Assembly: GCA_016191645.1 (NCBI GenBank)
Contig: JACPVQ010000131.1
Coordinates: 1 to 36,143 of the forward strand
Direction of reading: 5' to 3'
Source of the DNA: Candidatus Solibacter usitatus
Lineage (GTDB): Bacteria; Acidobacteriota; Terriglobia; Bryobacterales; Bryobacteraceae
DNA: 36,143 nt
Shown here: piece by piece, positions 7,410 through 16,541 of the stretch
Layout of the letters: the number at the start of each line of letters is the position of its first letter
Position numbering within the stretch: the stretch's first letter is position 1
Notes under the pieces: generated by a model
What the model was told of the DNA's origin: nothing
The model's input: the letters and a program-made list of their open reading frames with translations, nothing else
Databases searched by the model: none
Made by a program: the position numbers and the translations under genes

Positions 7410-8510
7410 TTAAAAGCGATATTCCAACGTAGCTTTGAAGACGTGTACCTTGAAGCCGGGCGTATCCGCGCCAAGGAACAACATCCGTTGCAGGCCCGTG
7501 GTCCCGGCCGGGTCGATCACGGGTCCGACATAAGCGGTTGGATTCATCACCGAGGTCTGGAAGTCCTTGTAATCCACGCGCTCAAACCGGTATTCGAATT
7601 TCGGGTAGAGGCTTTTGCTCAACTGGAACTTCGCGAATACGTCGACCTCGTGAAGGCGGTTGACGGTTTCGGGGAAGCTGAACGTTACGACGCGATTGAC
7701 CGCACTGTCCAGCATCCAATTCGTAAAGTTCGTCCGGCAGTAATCGTTCGGCCCCGCGCCGATCTGACAGTTCACTCCGTCAGTGAAACTATTGTCTTTG
7801 GAAGCGGCGAGGCTGTAATACATGCTCACGTTGAGGCGCTTGTGCAAGCTTAGATCGGCGCCCACGGTGTAGGTATCGACGATTCCCCGCGTAAGCGTAA
7901 ACCAATCGTTGATGGGATCGCAGTCGTTTGCGCCCACCACGCTTGGGCAGCCCAGTTGACTGGCGGTATTTCTGGACCGTTGCCGCGACACCATATGGTG
8001 CGAAGCGCGCTCCCGCGCGTACTCGCCAAACAGCGTGACGTTTTGGCTGAGCAGATAATCGAAGTCGCCGCCCCAATTCCAACCGAAATCCCGCAACACG
8101 CCATAGACGTAGTAAGGCCCATAGGCGGGCGTGGGACGAGCCGTCGTGATCTTCACCAAGGATGGATCTCCCAACGGCACGAGGCTGGTGAGGTCGCTGC
8201 GGCGGTTGAAATTGTCCTGCGTGGTCGCGAAAAACCCCGAAACGCTCAGCCTGCCGGTGAGATCGTACTGCGTGAGCAGATCGACCCGGTTGCGACGCCG
8301 GAAGCCTTCGTCAGGCCGCTGCGTCCCCGGCAGCAGGAACCACTCATATTCGGTCTCCTGGGGCTCCCGGTTTTGTCGCGCCCCCGAGATGCGGAACGTG
8401 AAGTCCTTCCCCGGCTTCAGGTCCACGGCGAATTTGTAGCTGTCTTCGATGGTCTGCCCGACATCGCGATGTTTGCGATCGAACCACTGACGCGCATACA
8501 GCAGCTTCAC
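7410..8510 (-). CDS. MtrB/PioB-type outer-membrane beta-barrel protein, C-terminal part (separated by frameshift)
   Basis: 366 residues from the first ATG in this frame, though the conserved frame opens earlier, near 8600. It has alternating aromatic/polar strands throughout and ends in HVFKATLEYRF, with the terminal Phe typical of outer-membrane barrels inserted by the BAM machinery. In the family, the barrel encloses a periplasmic decahaem cytochrome and lets electrons cross the outer membrane. It is continuous with the N-terminal part at 8507-9697. Upstream of the ATG this frame encodes PAFTGAQPKWGFHTKDAELS, a natural continuation of the N-terminal part. The two halves make one ~760-residue protein broken by one base. 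Confidence 0.8.
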   Translation of the reverse strand: MKLLYARQWFDRKHRDVGQTIEDSYKFAVDLKPGKDFTFRISGARQNREPQETEYEWFLLPGTQRPDEGFRRRNRVDLLTQYDLTGRLSVSGFFATTQDNFNRRSDLTSLVPLGDPSLVKITTARPTPAYGPYYVYGVLRDFGWNWGGDFDYLLSQNVTLFGEYARERASHHMVSRQRSRNTASQLGCPSVVGANDCDPINDWFTLTRGIVDTYTVGADLSLHKRLNVSMYYSLAASKDNSFTDGVNCQIGAGPNDYCRTNFTNWMLDSAVNRVVTFSFPETVNRLHEVDVFAKFQLSKSLYPKFEYRFERVDYKDFQTSVMNPTAYVGPVIDPAGTTGLQRMLFLGADTPGFKVHVFKATLEYRF

Positions 8511-9697
8511 GGAATTCTTCCTGCTGAAAAACCACGTGCCGCTGAGTTCGGCATCCTTCGTGTGAAAGCCCCATTTAGGCTGCGCGCCGGTAAAGGCAGG
8601 GGAGCGGCCGCTCCTGCTTGAGCGAGCAGAAACGGATTCGTCGTGTAAGCTACAAACGGATCGTTCTGCGAGTTCCGGCCAGGGCTGACGCTGCTCATGA
8701 AGTGGAACCGGCCGGAGTTCAGCGCACCGCCGAACAGCATGTTCAACGCGTGGTTATTCGGATAGAGGCTCATGTTGCCGTTGCTGGAAACGGTAGTGCT
8801 GTTCACGCCATTGGAAAACGGATTCTCCACCAGCATGTTGGGAACCTGGTTTTCAAAGCTCTGGCGGCGTAACCCAAGTTGTACTTCCCAGGATTTCCGG
8901 CCGATCCCGGTGCTCACTTTGACCGTGTCGGTGAAGTAGTTGAGGTTTTCCGGGACCTCCGACCAGAAGCAGCCCGGGCTATTGCCGAAGCACATGCCGT
9001 GCGGCCGCGTACCCAGCTGGTTTTGCCGGGAGAAAAAGACGGCAATATTCCAATCCGGGTTGATGTTCCAGCTTGCCAGGCCGCTACCGGTCTTGCGAAG
9101 AGTCTTCTGAACGTCCGGGAATGCGTTCGCGACCTGCGAGTTGAGCGCGTTGAGCAAGGCGGCACCCGTGTTGGCCAGGCGCGCCGCATCGAGAGTGGCC
9201 CGGTTGCCTGTGAACCTCCACACGCCCGGACTCGTTTGATTGTACAGAGAACGCGTGGTGCCGCTGAAGATATGCGGCGTTTGGTCCCAAACGAATTGCA
9301 GCTTGTACAAGCCGTACTGCCCCACTGTGGCCAAAAGGCTCTGATCCCTGGATAGCGTGCTGCCTTGAAAGGCGATGCCATTACTGGCGGTTTGCAACCG
9401 GAAGTAACTGTTCGTGTCCAGAATGCGCTCCACCAGAATGCTGGATCGCGGAATGTAAATACCGTTCCTGAAATCCCTGTACGTGTTGATGCCGGAACTC
9501 AGCAGGTCGGGACGAAAGCCGAAGCTGAACGGAACGCCGCCGAGACCGCTTCGATCATCGACAGTGCCCGTAATCCCGCGCACGCCAAGCTCGATGATAC
9601 TTTTCTCCCGTTCACGCTCATCCTGGCATAGGGCGAGAGTTGGGAAGAGCAGCAGCGGAAGCAGCGCGGCCACCAAAGACTGTTTTGTCATTTTCAT
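8507..9697 (-). CDS. MtrB/PioB-type outer-membrane protein, N-terminal part (frameshifted near 8600)
   Basis: 396 residues. A signal peptide (~1-24, ending ALC before QDERE) is followed by the MtrB/PioB-type barrel start ('VRGITGTVDDRSG', 'YKLQFVWDQTPHIFSGTTRS'). Shine-Dalgarno GAGGAGG lies just upstream; the ATG at 9691 is a slightly better spaced alternative to 9697. The last ~25 residues of this frame (from PLPARSLNG) are out of register. Correct continuation requires a -1 shift at the G4 run 8599-8602 (C4 on the coding strand), consistent with loss of one base. The decahaem cytochrome gene ends 13 bases upstream, so both are one operon. Confidence 0.8.
   Translation of the reverse strand: MKMTKQSLVAALLPLLLFPTLALCQDEREREKSIIELGVRGITGTVDDRSGLGGVPFSFGFRPDLLSSGINTYRDFRNGIYIPRSSILVERILDTNSYFRLQTASNGIAFQGSTLSRDQSLLATVGQYGLYKLQFVWDQTPHIFSGTTRSLYNQTSPGVWRFTGNRATLDAARLANTGAALLNALNSQVANAFPDVQKTLRKTGSGLASWNINPDWNIAVFFSRQNQLGTRPHGMCFGNSPGCFWSEVPENLNYFTDTVKVSTGIGRKSWEVQLGLRRQSFENQVPNMLVENPFSNGVNSTTVSSNGNMSLYPNNHALNMLFGGALNSGRFHFMSSVSPGRNSQNDPFVAYTTNPFLLAQAGAAAPLPLPARSLNGAFTRRMPNSAARGFSAGRIP
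8599..8602 (-). other. Probable frameshift site in the mtrB-like gene
   Basis: In the coding direction, the frame through '...GAAAPL' and the frame through 'PAFTGAQPKWG' meet at a CCCC run. A fifth C would restore one long frame. This could be genuine gene decay, phase variation at a short homopolymer, or a sequencing indel. Confidence 0.7.
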
Positions 9698-9710
9698 CCT
9701 CCTCTCCTCG

Positions 9711-10727
9711 CTAGCGCGTGAAATAGTTTCCCGCCGGATGATTCGATCCGTGAATCCTGGAGTGGCAATTGGCGCAGCCTCTGTTCACCACTCGATTGTT
9801 GAATCCGGCTGGCGTCCGGTTTCCCGCGGAAGGCATGACGTTCGCATACGCCGAGGAACGGTGCTGGCCGTCGTTGTGACATTGCTGGCAAAGTTTCGGG
9901 GCGCGGCTTTTTAGCAACTGCGGGTTGGTGGAGCCATGCGCTTCGTGGCAATTGCCGCAATTCTCCACGGCTGGCGGGTGCTCCCACAGGAAGGGGCCGC
10001 GACGTTCAGCGTGACAGCTGAAGCAATTCTCATTGGTTGTGCTCTGGATCAGCTGTTTGGGATTGGGCGTGCCGTGTGGATTGTGGCAACTGGTGCAGGT
10101 TACCTTTCCTTCGCGAAAGGGCATGTGCGAAGAGCGTTGCAGTTGCGCCCGGCGCATTTGGTGGCAGCGCAGGCAGAGATCCGGCTGGTCTTGTTTCAGT
10201 GACCGCACGTCGGCAAGAGGAGCCTTGTAGCGGCTCTCGTTGGACAGCGTGATGGTCTTGGGAGTCATAATCTGATGGCAATCCACGCAGGCGATGCCGC
10301 GCGACTGGTGCGGGCTGCCTTCCCAAAACATGCGCTCCCCCTTGCTGTGGCAGGCGAGGCAAGCGTTGTTCTTCCGTTCCGCCGGCTCGTTGGCATCCTT
10401 GGCGAAGCGCAGGGGAATGGTGTCCTTGCCGCCGCCGGCATCGACGTGCGCCTTGCCTGGCCCGTGGCAGGCTTCGCAACCGAGCTTCTCCTGCGCCGTG
10501 CGCGGCCGGGCGAGGACTTTGCCCATGATGGTGCGGTTAAAACGTTTTTGATCTTCGTGACAGGTGAGGCAAGTCTCCGCGCCCACGTATTCGGATTGTC
10601 CGGTTGACGGCGCAGCGGAGGTGCCCTGCGCCAAGGCGTTCGCGCGCGAGAGGAGCATCACGGCGCAGAGCAGAAATGCAGAATTGCCCACTCCCGCAAG
10701 GCGGGACTGATCGAACCGATGCCGCAT
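9711..10727 (-). CDS. DmsE/MtrA-type periplasmic decahaem c-type cytochrome
   Basis: 338 residues, close to the length of MtrA. The N-terminal signal peptide ends near ALAQG (~34). Ten CXXCH haem-binding motifs begin at Cys 53, 84, 123, 147, 185, 211, 235, 257, 280 and 318, exactly the decahaem count. The gene starts at an ATG preceded by AGGAGA. It lies immediately upstream of the MtrB/PioB-type barrel gene. That pair is the conserved core of porin-cytochrome conduits that move electrons across the outer membrane (MtrAB, PioAB; family knowledge). No MtrC-like surface cytochrome is visible here. The direction of electron flow, to an external acceptor or from an external donor such as Fe(II), cannot be told from sequence. 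Confidence 0.93.
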   Translation of the reverse strand: MRHRFDQSRLAGVGNSAFLLCAVMLLSRANALAQGTSAAPSTGQSEYVGAETCLTCHEDQKRFNRTIMGKVLARPRTAQEKLGCEACHGPGKAHVDAGGGKDTIPLRFAKDANEPAERKNNACLACHSKGERMFWEGSPHQSRGIACVDCHQIMTPKTITLSNESRYKAPLADVRSLKQDQPDLCLRCHQMRRAQLQRSSHMPFREGKVTCTSCHNPHGTPNPKQLIQSTTNENCFSCHAERRGPFLWEHPPAVENCGNCHEAHGSTNPQLLKSRAPKLCQQCHNDGQHRSSAYANVMPSAGNRTPAGFNNRVVNRGCANCHSRIHGSNHPAGNYFTR

Positions 10728-11175
10728 GTGCGTTCTCCTAGATGTTTCGTTTACTGCAAGGTCCGTTGTCGCGACGCCTTACCAAGCATCCAGGTATGAA
10801 TGAACCACGCATGAGGCCACAGGCTCTAATAAAAATGCTGTCCGCCACCAAAAATGCTATGCGGCGGTGCAATTCGATAACCAAATCGTGGAAACAAAGT
10901 AGGCCTGCACTGTTTGGAGCGGGCGTGGTGGAGATCGCACGAAGAGTGCGCCGTTTCCCCCACACACCCTACTTCGATTGCGCCAATTAACCACTGCCGC
11001 GTACGCGTGAAATTTTGTTTTTGATCAATGTGAAGTTATTCTTGACGAACCCAAACAGTTGTTCCACAATAATCCTGCGAGCGTCGCGGCCGCGCATTCG
11101 GCAGCGAATGCCGTTCGTGGTTCTGTTCGGAATCACCGCGCGACTCGCCGGAATATTCATTTACGGAGAGACGCC
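10728..11175. promoter_or_regulatory. Divergent intergenic region between the two cytochrome genes
   Basis: These 448 bases hold no convincing gene. A sigma70-like promoter for the four-haem gene is visible: TTGACG (11042-11047), a 17-base spacer, and CACAAT (11065-11070). Predicted transcription would start near 11077, leaving a ~100-base leader before the ATG at 11176. The region 10780-10900 has short AT-rich tracts that may hold the decahaem cytochrome promoter, but no clear hexamers were fixed. TTGATCAA at about 11022 is a palindrome, yet it is not a full FNR site. Confidence 0.5.
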
Positions 11176-12363
11176 ATGCTCTTAAGAGTCTTCACTCCGG
11201 CATCCTTCTTCTCAGTGTGCGGATGGGCCGGCAGAGTTGTTGTCTGCTTGGCGGTGGCAGGTTTTCCAATGGCCGGACAGTACGGCGATGCGCGGCGAGG
11301 CGTGGAGATCCTCTCGCAGCGCAACTGCACGCAATGTCACTCCTTGCGCGGAGCCGGGGGAACCACGGCGCCGGACCTGGCGCGGCGATCGAGTAAGGAG
11401 TTCACTCCCGCCACCATGTCGGCGACGATGTGGAACCACGGGCCGGTGATGTGGCGCGCCATGGAATCGAAGGGTCTGGAGGTGCCGCCGCTTGGCGTCA
11501 CGGAAATCGCCGATCTGTATGCGCATTTCTACTCCATCCGTTACTTCGATCATGCGGGAGACGCGGGACGGGGCAAGAGCCTCTTTACAAGCAAGAAGTG
11601 CGGCACCTGCCACGCGCTGACCTCCCAGGGGGAGCAGCGGCGCGGCCCGCCGGTATCGCAGTGGCCCGCCATCGCCGACCGCATTCGCTGGACCGCCCAC
11701 TTGTGGAATCACAGCGCGGCGATGATGGCGGAGATGGAAAAGAGCGGCATTCGCTGGCCGACCTTCACTGTGCAGGAGATGATCGACCTGCTGGTGTGGG
11801 TGCGCAACATGCCGGGTAAGCCAGATGCTTCGCCGGCGCTGGTGTTCGACGATCCCGCGGCCGGCGAGAAACTTTTCACGCAACGCGGATGCGACCGCTG
11901 TCACACAATGGGCGTCACGGAGGCGGGCAAGATCGACCTGGTCGGCTTGACTCGCGATGCGCGAACCTTCACCGAACTCGGCGCGCGCATGTGGAACCAC
12001 CTGCCTCAAATGCGCAGCCGCGCCGCGGCGAGCAAGATGGACTTCCCCGTTCTGTCGGAAAACGAGATGAGCCAGCTGATCGCCTTCTTGTTCGCCAAAC
12101 GCTACTTCGAAGAGAAAGGCCAACCTGCTCGCGGCGGGCGTCTCTTTGCATCGCGAAAATGCGGTGCCTGCCATGACCAGTCTGGCGTCGCCGGGCCCAG
12201 TCTGAAGAGCAAGGCGGGCCAATTCTCGGCACCCCAAATGGCTTCCGCGGTCTGGCAGCATGGTCCGAAAATGCTCTCGCAAATGGAGAAGCAGGGAGTA
12301 CACTGGCCGACGTTCACCGGTCCCGAGATGGCCGATCTGATCGCCTTCTTGAACCATCGCTGA
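11176..12363 (+). CDS. Four-domain, four-haem secreted cytochrome c
   Basis: 395 residues from the ATG at 11176. That start is preferred over one at 11059 because it follows CGGAGAG and lies downstream of a plausible promoter, and because the hydrophobic signal segment begins right after it. Four CXXCH motifs begin at Cys 51, 142, 239 and 329, each opening a ~90-residue class-I-like cytochrome domain. Every domain repeats the motif W-[NQ]-H at residues 86, 177, 273 and 360, followed by Met 3-5 residues later. Domains 1, 2 and 4 then carry 'ME(K/S)xG', and an 'E-[MI]-x-[DQ]-L' helix closes each domain. It probably arose by internal duplication. It is likely a periplasmic electron carrier serving the divergent decahaem/porin conduit, though this is inferred from position. 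Confidence 0.88.
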   Translation: MLLRVFTPASFFSVCGWAGRVVVCLAVAGFPMAGQYGDARRGVEILSQRNCTQCHSLRGAGGTTAPDLARRSSKEFTPATMSATMWNHGPVMWRAMESKGLEVPPLGVTEIADLYAHFYSIRYFDHAGDAGRGKSLFTSKKCGTCHALTSQGEQRRGPPVSQWPAIADRIRWTAHLWNHSAAMMAEMEKSGIRWPTFTVQEMIDLLVWVRNMPGKPDASPALVFDDPAAGEKLFTQRGCDRCHTMGVTEAGKIDLVGLTRDARTFTELGARMWNHLPQMRSRAAASKMDFPVLSENEMSQLIAFLFAKRYFEEKGQPARGGRLFASRKCGACHDQSGVAGPSLKSKAGQFSAPQMASAVWQHGPKMLSQMEKQGVHWPTFTGPEMADLIAFLNHR

Positions 12364-12395
12364 TTCCATTGCCGTCGATCCTCTCAGCCCGCAAG

Positions 12396-12420
12396 ACCGA
12401 TAATGATACGATGAATCGGT
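12396..12420. promoter_or_regulatory. Inverted repeat in the Gfo/Idh leader
   Basis: ACCGAT at 12396-12401 and ATCGGT at 12415-12420 form a perfect 6-base inverted repeat with a 13-base spacer, directly upstream of the AAGGAG Shine-Dalgarno. The same element occurs at 6911-6935 in the duplicated leader. It could be an operator or an mRNA hairpin near the ribosome-binding site. Confidence 0.45.
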
Positions 12421-12437
12421 AAGGAGTTCCTTCTTCT

Positions 12438-13640
<1,203 letters not shown>

Positions 13641-13652
13641 ACGCCAGGGCGC

Positions 13653-14795
13653 ATGAACTTCGATTTCACGCAGGATCAACAGCAACTTCGCAAGAGTGTT
13701 CGAGACTTCGCGGAATCGGAGATCCGGCCTCATGTGATGGAGTGGGATGAGGCGCAGACGTTTCCCGAAGACGTGGTTCGCCAGTGCGGCGAACTCGGCT
13801 ACATGGGCTCCATCTTTCCCGAAGAGTACGGCGGCGCGGGGCTGACCTATCTCGACTACTGCATCATTCTGGAAGAGCTGGCCCGCGTCGATCCTTCCAT
13901 CAGCCTGATCAACGCGGCGCATACTTCGCTGTGCGCCAATCACATCTTCATCGCGGGCAGCGAGGAACAGAAGCGCCATTATCTGACGAAGCTTGCCGGC
14001 GGAGAATGGCTGGGCGCGTGGTCGCTCACCGAACCGGAAGCAGGCTCCGACGCCGCTGGTACGCGCAGCACCGCCGTGAAAGACGGCGCGCATTGGGTTC
14101 TCAACGGCAGCAAGACGTTCACCACAAACGCTCACTACGCCGATGTCATCATCGGCATGGCCGTTACGGATCGCGCCGCGGCGCATCACGGCATCTCGGC
14201 ATTTCTGTTTGAGAAGAACACTCCGGGCTTCCGTTTGGGGAAGAAGGAAAACAAGATGGGTTTCCGCGCCAGCGCCACGGGCGAGGTGCTGTTTGAGAAC
14301 TGCCGTCTGCCGGAATCGCACTTGGTGGGAAATGCCGGAGAAGGATTCATCGACAGCCTGCGCGTGCTGGACGGCGGGCGCATCTCCATTGCGGCGCTTT
14401 CGGTGGGGATCGCGCAAGGGGCGTATGACGCGGCGTTGAAATACTCCAAGCAGCGCAAGCAATTCGGCCGCTTCATCTCGGAGTTTCAGGCCATACAACA
14501 CAAACTCGCCGATATGGCCACCGCGCTGGAAGCGGCGCGCCTGCTCACGTACAAAGCGGCGGTGTCGAAGGATTCCGGGCGCATGGTGAACAAAGAGTCG
14601 GCCATGGCGAAGCTCTATGCGTCGGAAGCCGCCGTGCGCATCTGCGACGACGCGCTGCAAATCCACGGCGGCTACGGCTACATCAAAGACTACCCCGTGG
14701 AGAAGTTCTACCGCGACGCGAAGCTGATGACCATCGGCGAAGGCACCAGTGAAGTGCAGCGGCTGGTGATCGCGCGGCAGCTTCTCAATCTTTGA
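13653..14795 (+). CDS. Acyl-CoA dehydrogenase
   Basis: 380 residues, normal for short/medium-chain acyl-CoA dehydrogenases. The order is an N-terminal helical domain, a beta middle domain with the FAD-contact stretch '[14 protein letters not shown]', and a C-terminal helical domain with '[20 protein letters not shown]'. The catalytic base is probably Glu363 in 'GEGTSEVQR', the position used by SCAD/MCAD-type enzymes. It catalyses alpha,beta-dehydrogenation of an acyl-CoA and passes electrons to ETF. The next gene, a MeaB-type G protein, starts just after the stop (ATG at 14798), so the two are coupled. That pairing suggests branched-chain or odd-chain acyl-CoA breakdown feeding a B12-dependent mutase encoded elsewhere. 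Confidence 0.95.
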   Translation: MNFDFTQDQQQLRKSVRDFAESEIRPHVMEWDEAQTFPEDVVRQCGELGYMGSIFPEEYGGAGLTYLDYCIILEELARVDPSISLINAAHTSLCANHIFIAGSEEQKRHYLTKLAGGEWLGAWSLTEPEAGSDAAGTRSTAVKDGAHWVLNGSKTFTTNAHYADVIIGMAVTDRAAAHHGISAFLFEKNTPGFRLGKKENKMGFRASATGEVLFENCRLPESHLVGNAGEGFIDSLRVLDGGRISIAALSVGIAQGAYDAALKYSKQRKQFGRFISEFQAIQHKLADMATALEAARLLTYKAAVSKDSGRMVNKESAMAKLYASEAAVRICDDALQIHGGYGYIKDYPVEKFYRDAKLMTIGEGTSEVQRLVIARQLLNL

Positions 14796-14797
14796 TC

Positions 14798-15694
14798 ATG
14801 CTGGAACGGATCCTCGCCGGCGATGAGAGGGCACTGGCCCGGGCGGCGACGCTCATTGAAAACCGCGCATCCGGCGCATCGGATCTGCTGCGGCAATTGT
14901 TTCCACACACGGGCCACGCGCTTATTACCGGCATCACGGGTCCGCCTGGCGCGGGAAAGAGCACGCTGGTCGATCAATTGGCTCGATGCTATCGCGCAGA
15001 GAAAGTGCCACTGGGAATCATCGCCGTGGATCCATCGAGTCCGTTCTCAGGCGGGGCGCTCTTAGGCGATCGTATCCGCATGCAGCAGCACCACGACGAC
15101 AGCGGTGTGTTCATTCGCTCCATGGCGACGCGTGGAAACGCCGGCGGACTGGCGCGCGGCACGCTCGACATGGCGTTGCTCATGGATGCCGCGGGCAAGC
15201 GCGCCATTCTGGTGGAGACCGTAGGCGTGGGTCAGGACGAAGTGGAGGTGGCGCGACTCGCCGATGTGACAGTGGTTGTATTGGTGCCCGGCATGGGTGA
15301 CGATGTGCAAGCCATCAAGGCCGGCATCATGGAAGTAGCGGATGTGTTTGTGATCAACAAGGCCGACCTGCCCGGCGCGGCGCGGCTGGAACAGGAACTG
15401 CGCGCGATGATCAGCATTTCGCCGCGCGCCGCGGATACGCCCATTGTGCAAACGGTAGCAGGCGAGGGCAAGGGCATCGCCGAATGCCTGTCGGCGATGC
15501 GCGAAGTTCATGCGCGCAAGAAGAGCGATCCGGCCGCCACGTGGCTTCCGCGTTTGCGCGGCATGCTGCGCGAGCGGCTTCTTGAACAATTGCCCGAGGC
15601 GGAGTTGGAAAAGGCCGCGCGCGAAGTAGCCAATCGAACAACCGATCCATACACAGTGGTGGATCTGATGCTCGCTCAAATCAAGCGCGGTTAG
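14798..15694 (+). CDS. meaB: MeaB/ArgK-type G3E GTPase, acyl-CoA mutase chaperone
   Basis: About 298 residues from the ATG at 14798; a TTG at 14792 overlapping the previous stop is an alternative. Walker A is GPPGAGKST, followed by 'IAVDPSSPFSGGALLGDRIRM', 'FIRSMATRG', 'VETVGVGQDEVEV' and the base-recognition NKAD. These are hallmarks of MeaB/ArgK proteins, which protect B12-dependent methylmalonyl-CoA-type mutases and gate cofactor loading. No mutase gene lies in the window. It is adjacent to the acyl-CoA dehydrogenase. Its stop overlaps by 4 bases the stop of the convergent hydrolase gene (15691-15694). Confidence 0.93.
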   Translation: MLERILAGDERALARAATLIENRASGASDLLRQLFPHTGHALITGITGPPGAGKSTLVDQLARCYRAEKVPLGIIAVDPSSPFSGGALLGDRIRMQQHHDDSGVFIRSMATRGNAGGLARGTLDMALLMDAAGKRAILVETVGVGQDEVEVARLADVTVVVLVPGMGDDVQAIKAGIMEVADVFVINKADLPGAARLEQELRAMISISPRAADTPIVQTVAGEGKGIAECLSAMREVHARKKSDPAATWLPRLRGMLRERLLEQLPEAELEKAAREVANRTTDPYTVVDLMLAQIKRG

Positions 15695-16539
15695 TTCTTT
15701 TTCTTGAGAAACCCGCGCGCATCCAGCCATTCGTAAAAGCGCGCAGGCCAGCCCGCGACCGCGCCCTTCATGGTTTCGCGCATCCCGAAGCCGTGTCCCG
15801 TGCCGCTGTAGACGTGCAGTTCGGCCGATGCGCCGGCGCGTTTCAGTGCCAGATACAACTCCGGCAAGCCTTGCGAAATGTTCTGGCGATCGTTCTCTCC
15901 ACAGACCAGAAATGCGGGCGGCGTTTCCTTGGAAAGCTTCATGTCCTTGGGGATGGCCGGGTAGACCAGCACCTGAAACGAGGGCTTCGAGCTGAGTTGA
16001 TCCACCGCGCCGGAGAAACTCTCCGTCATCACGGCATCGCGCACCGCGGCCAGCGCGGCAAGCTCGCCGCCGGCCGAGAATCCCATCACGCCAACCCGCT
16101 CCGGGTCGATGTTCCATTCGGCGGCGCGGCTGCGCACCACGCGAATCGCCCGCTGTGTATCGGCCAGCGCGTGGCCTTCGATGGTGTATTTGGAATCCTT
16201 CTCGCGCGCTAGGCGGTACTTCAATACAAATCCGGCTACACCGCGCGAGGCCAGGTATTGCGCGATGTTGTGGCCTTCGTGATCGGTCCACATTTCGCGA
16301 TGACCTCCACCCGGCGCAATGACGACCGCCGCGCCCGAGGCCTTCTCCGGCAGAAAGGGAATGATCGACGGACTATGCACATTAGAGACGATGCGTTCTC
16401 CGTTTGACAGGCGGACCTGCTCCTGAGATGAGCCAGGCGCTGAACCGGGAGCGCCGCCGGGCCATAGCGGAATCGCCGTGGGCGTATCGGCGGCGACGCA
16501 CGCCGCGGTGCAAATCAAGAACGCAAATTGTAGTTTCAT
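15691..16539 (-). CDS. Secreted alpha/beta hydrolase (esterase-like)
   Basis: 282 residues with a signal peptide (~1-17, cleaved after CVAA). The catalytic triad is readable: Ser155 in GFSAGG, Asp217 in 'CGENDRQN', and His249 in 'GTGHGFG'. The oxyanion-hole stretch is 'APGGGH' (75-80). This arrangement fits the acetyl-xylan-esterase/BD-FAE-like hydrolases that deacylate carbohydrate or small esters outside the cytoplasm. It starts only 2 bases after the stop of the Ig-repeat gene and is the last member of a four-gene minus-strand operon of secreted proteins. Exact substrate is unknown. Confidence 0.88.
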   Translation of the reverse strand: MKLQFAFLICTAACVAADTPTAIPLWPGGAPGSAPGSSQEQVRLSNGERIVSNVHSPSIIPFLPEKASGAAVVIAPGGGHREMWTDHEGHNIAQYLASRGVAGFVLKYRLAREKDSKYTIEGHALADTQRAIRVVRSRAAEWNIDPERVGVMGFSAGGELAALAAVRDAVMTESFSGAVDQLSSKPSFQVLVYPAIPKDMKLSKETPPAFLVCGENDRQNISQGLPELYLALKRAGASAELHVYSGTGHGFGMRETMKGAVAGWPARFYEWLDARGFLKKKN

Positions 16540-16541
16540 TC

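Noticed and set aside
11015..11035. A possible FNR/CRP box (TTGATCAA)
   Set aside because: The half-sites lack the 4-base spacer expected for FNR (TTGAT-N4-ATCAA), so the match is only a short palindrome.
11059..11175. Upstream start of the four-haem cytochrome gene
   Set aside because: The extension has no signal peptide and would lie at or upstream of the likely transcription start; the ATG at 11176 has a Shine-Dalgarno and a signal segment.
11212..12369. A 385-residue open frame on the minus strand
   Set aside because: Antisense to the four-haem cytochrome gene; no domain, and the plus-strand product has clear haem motifs.
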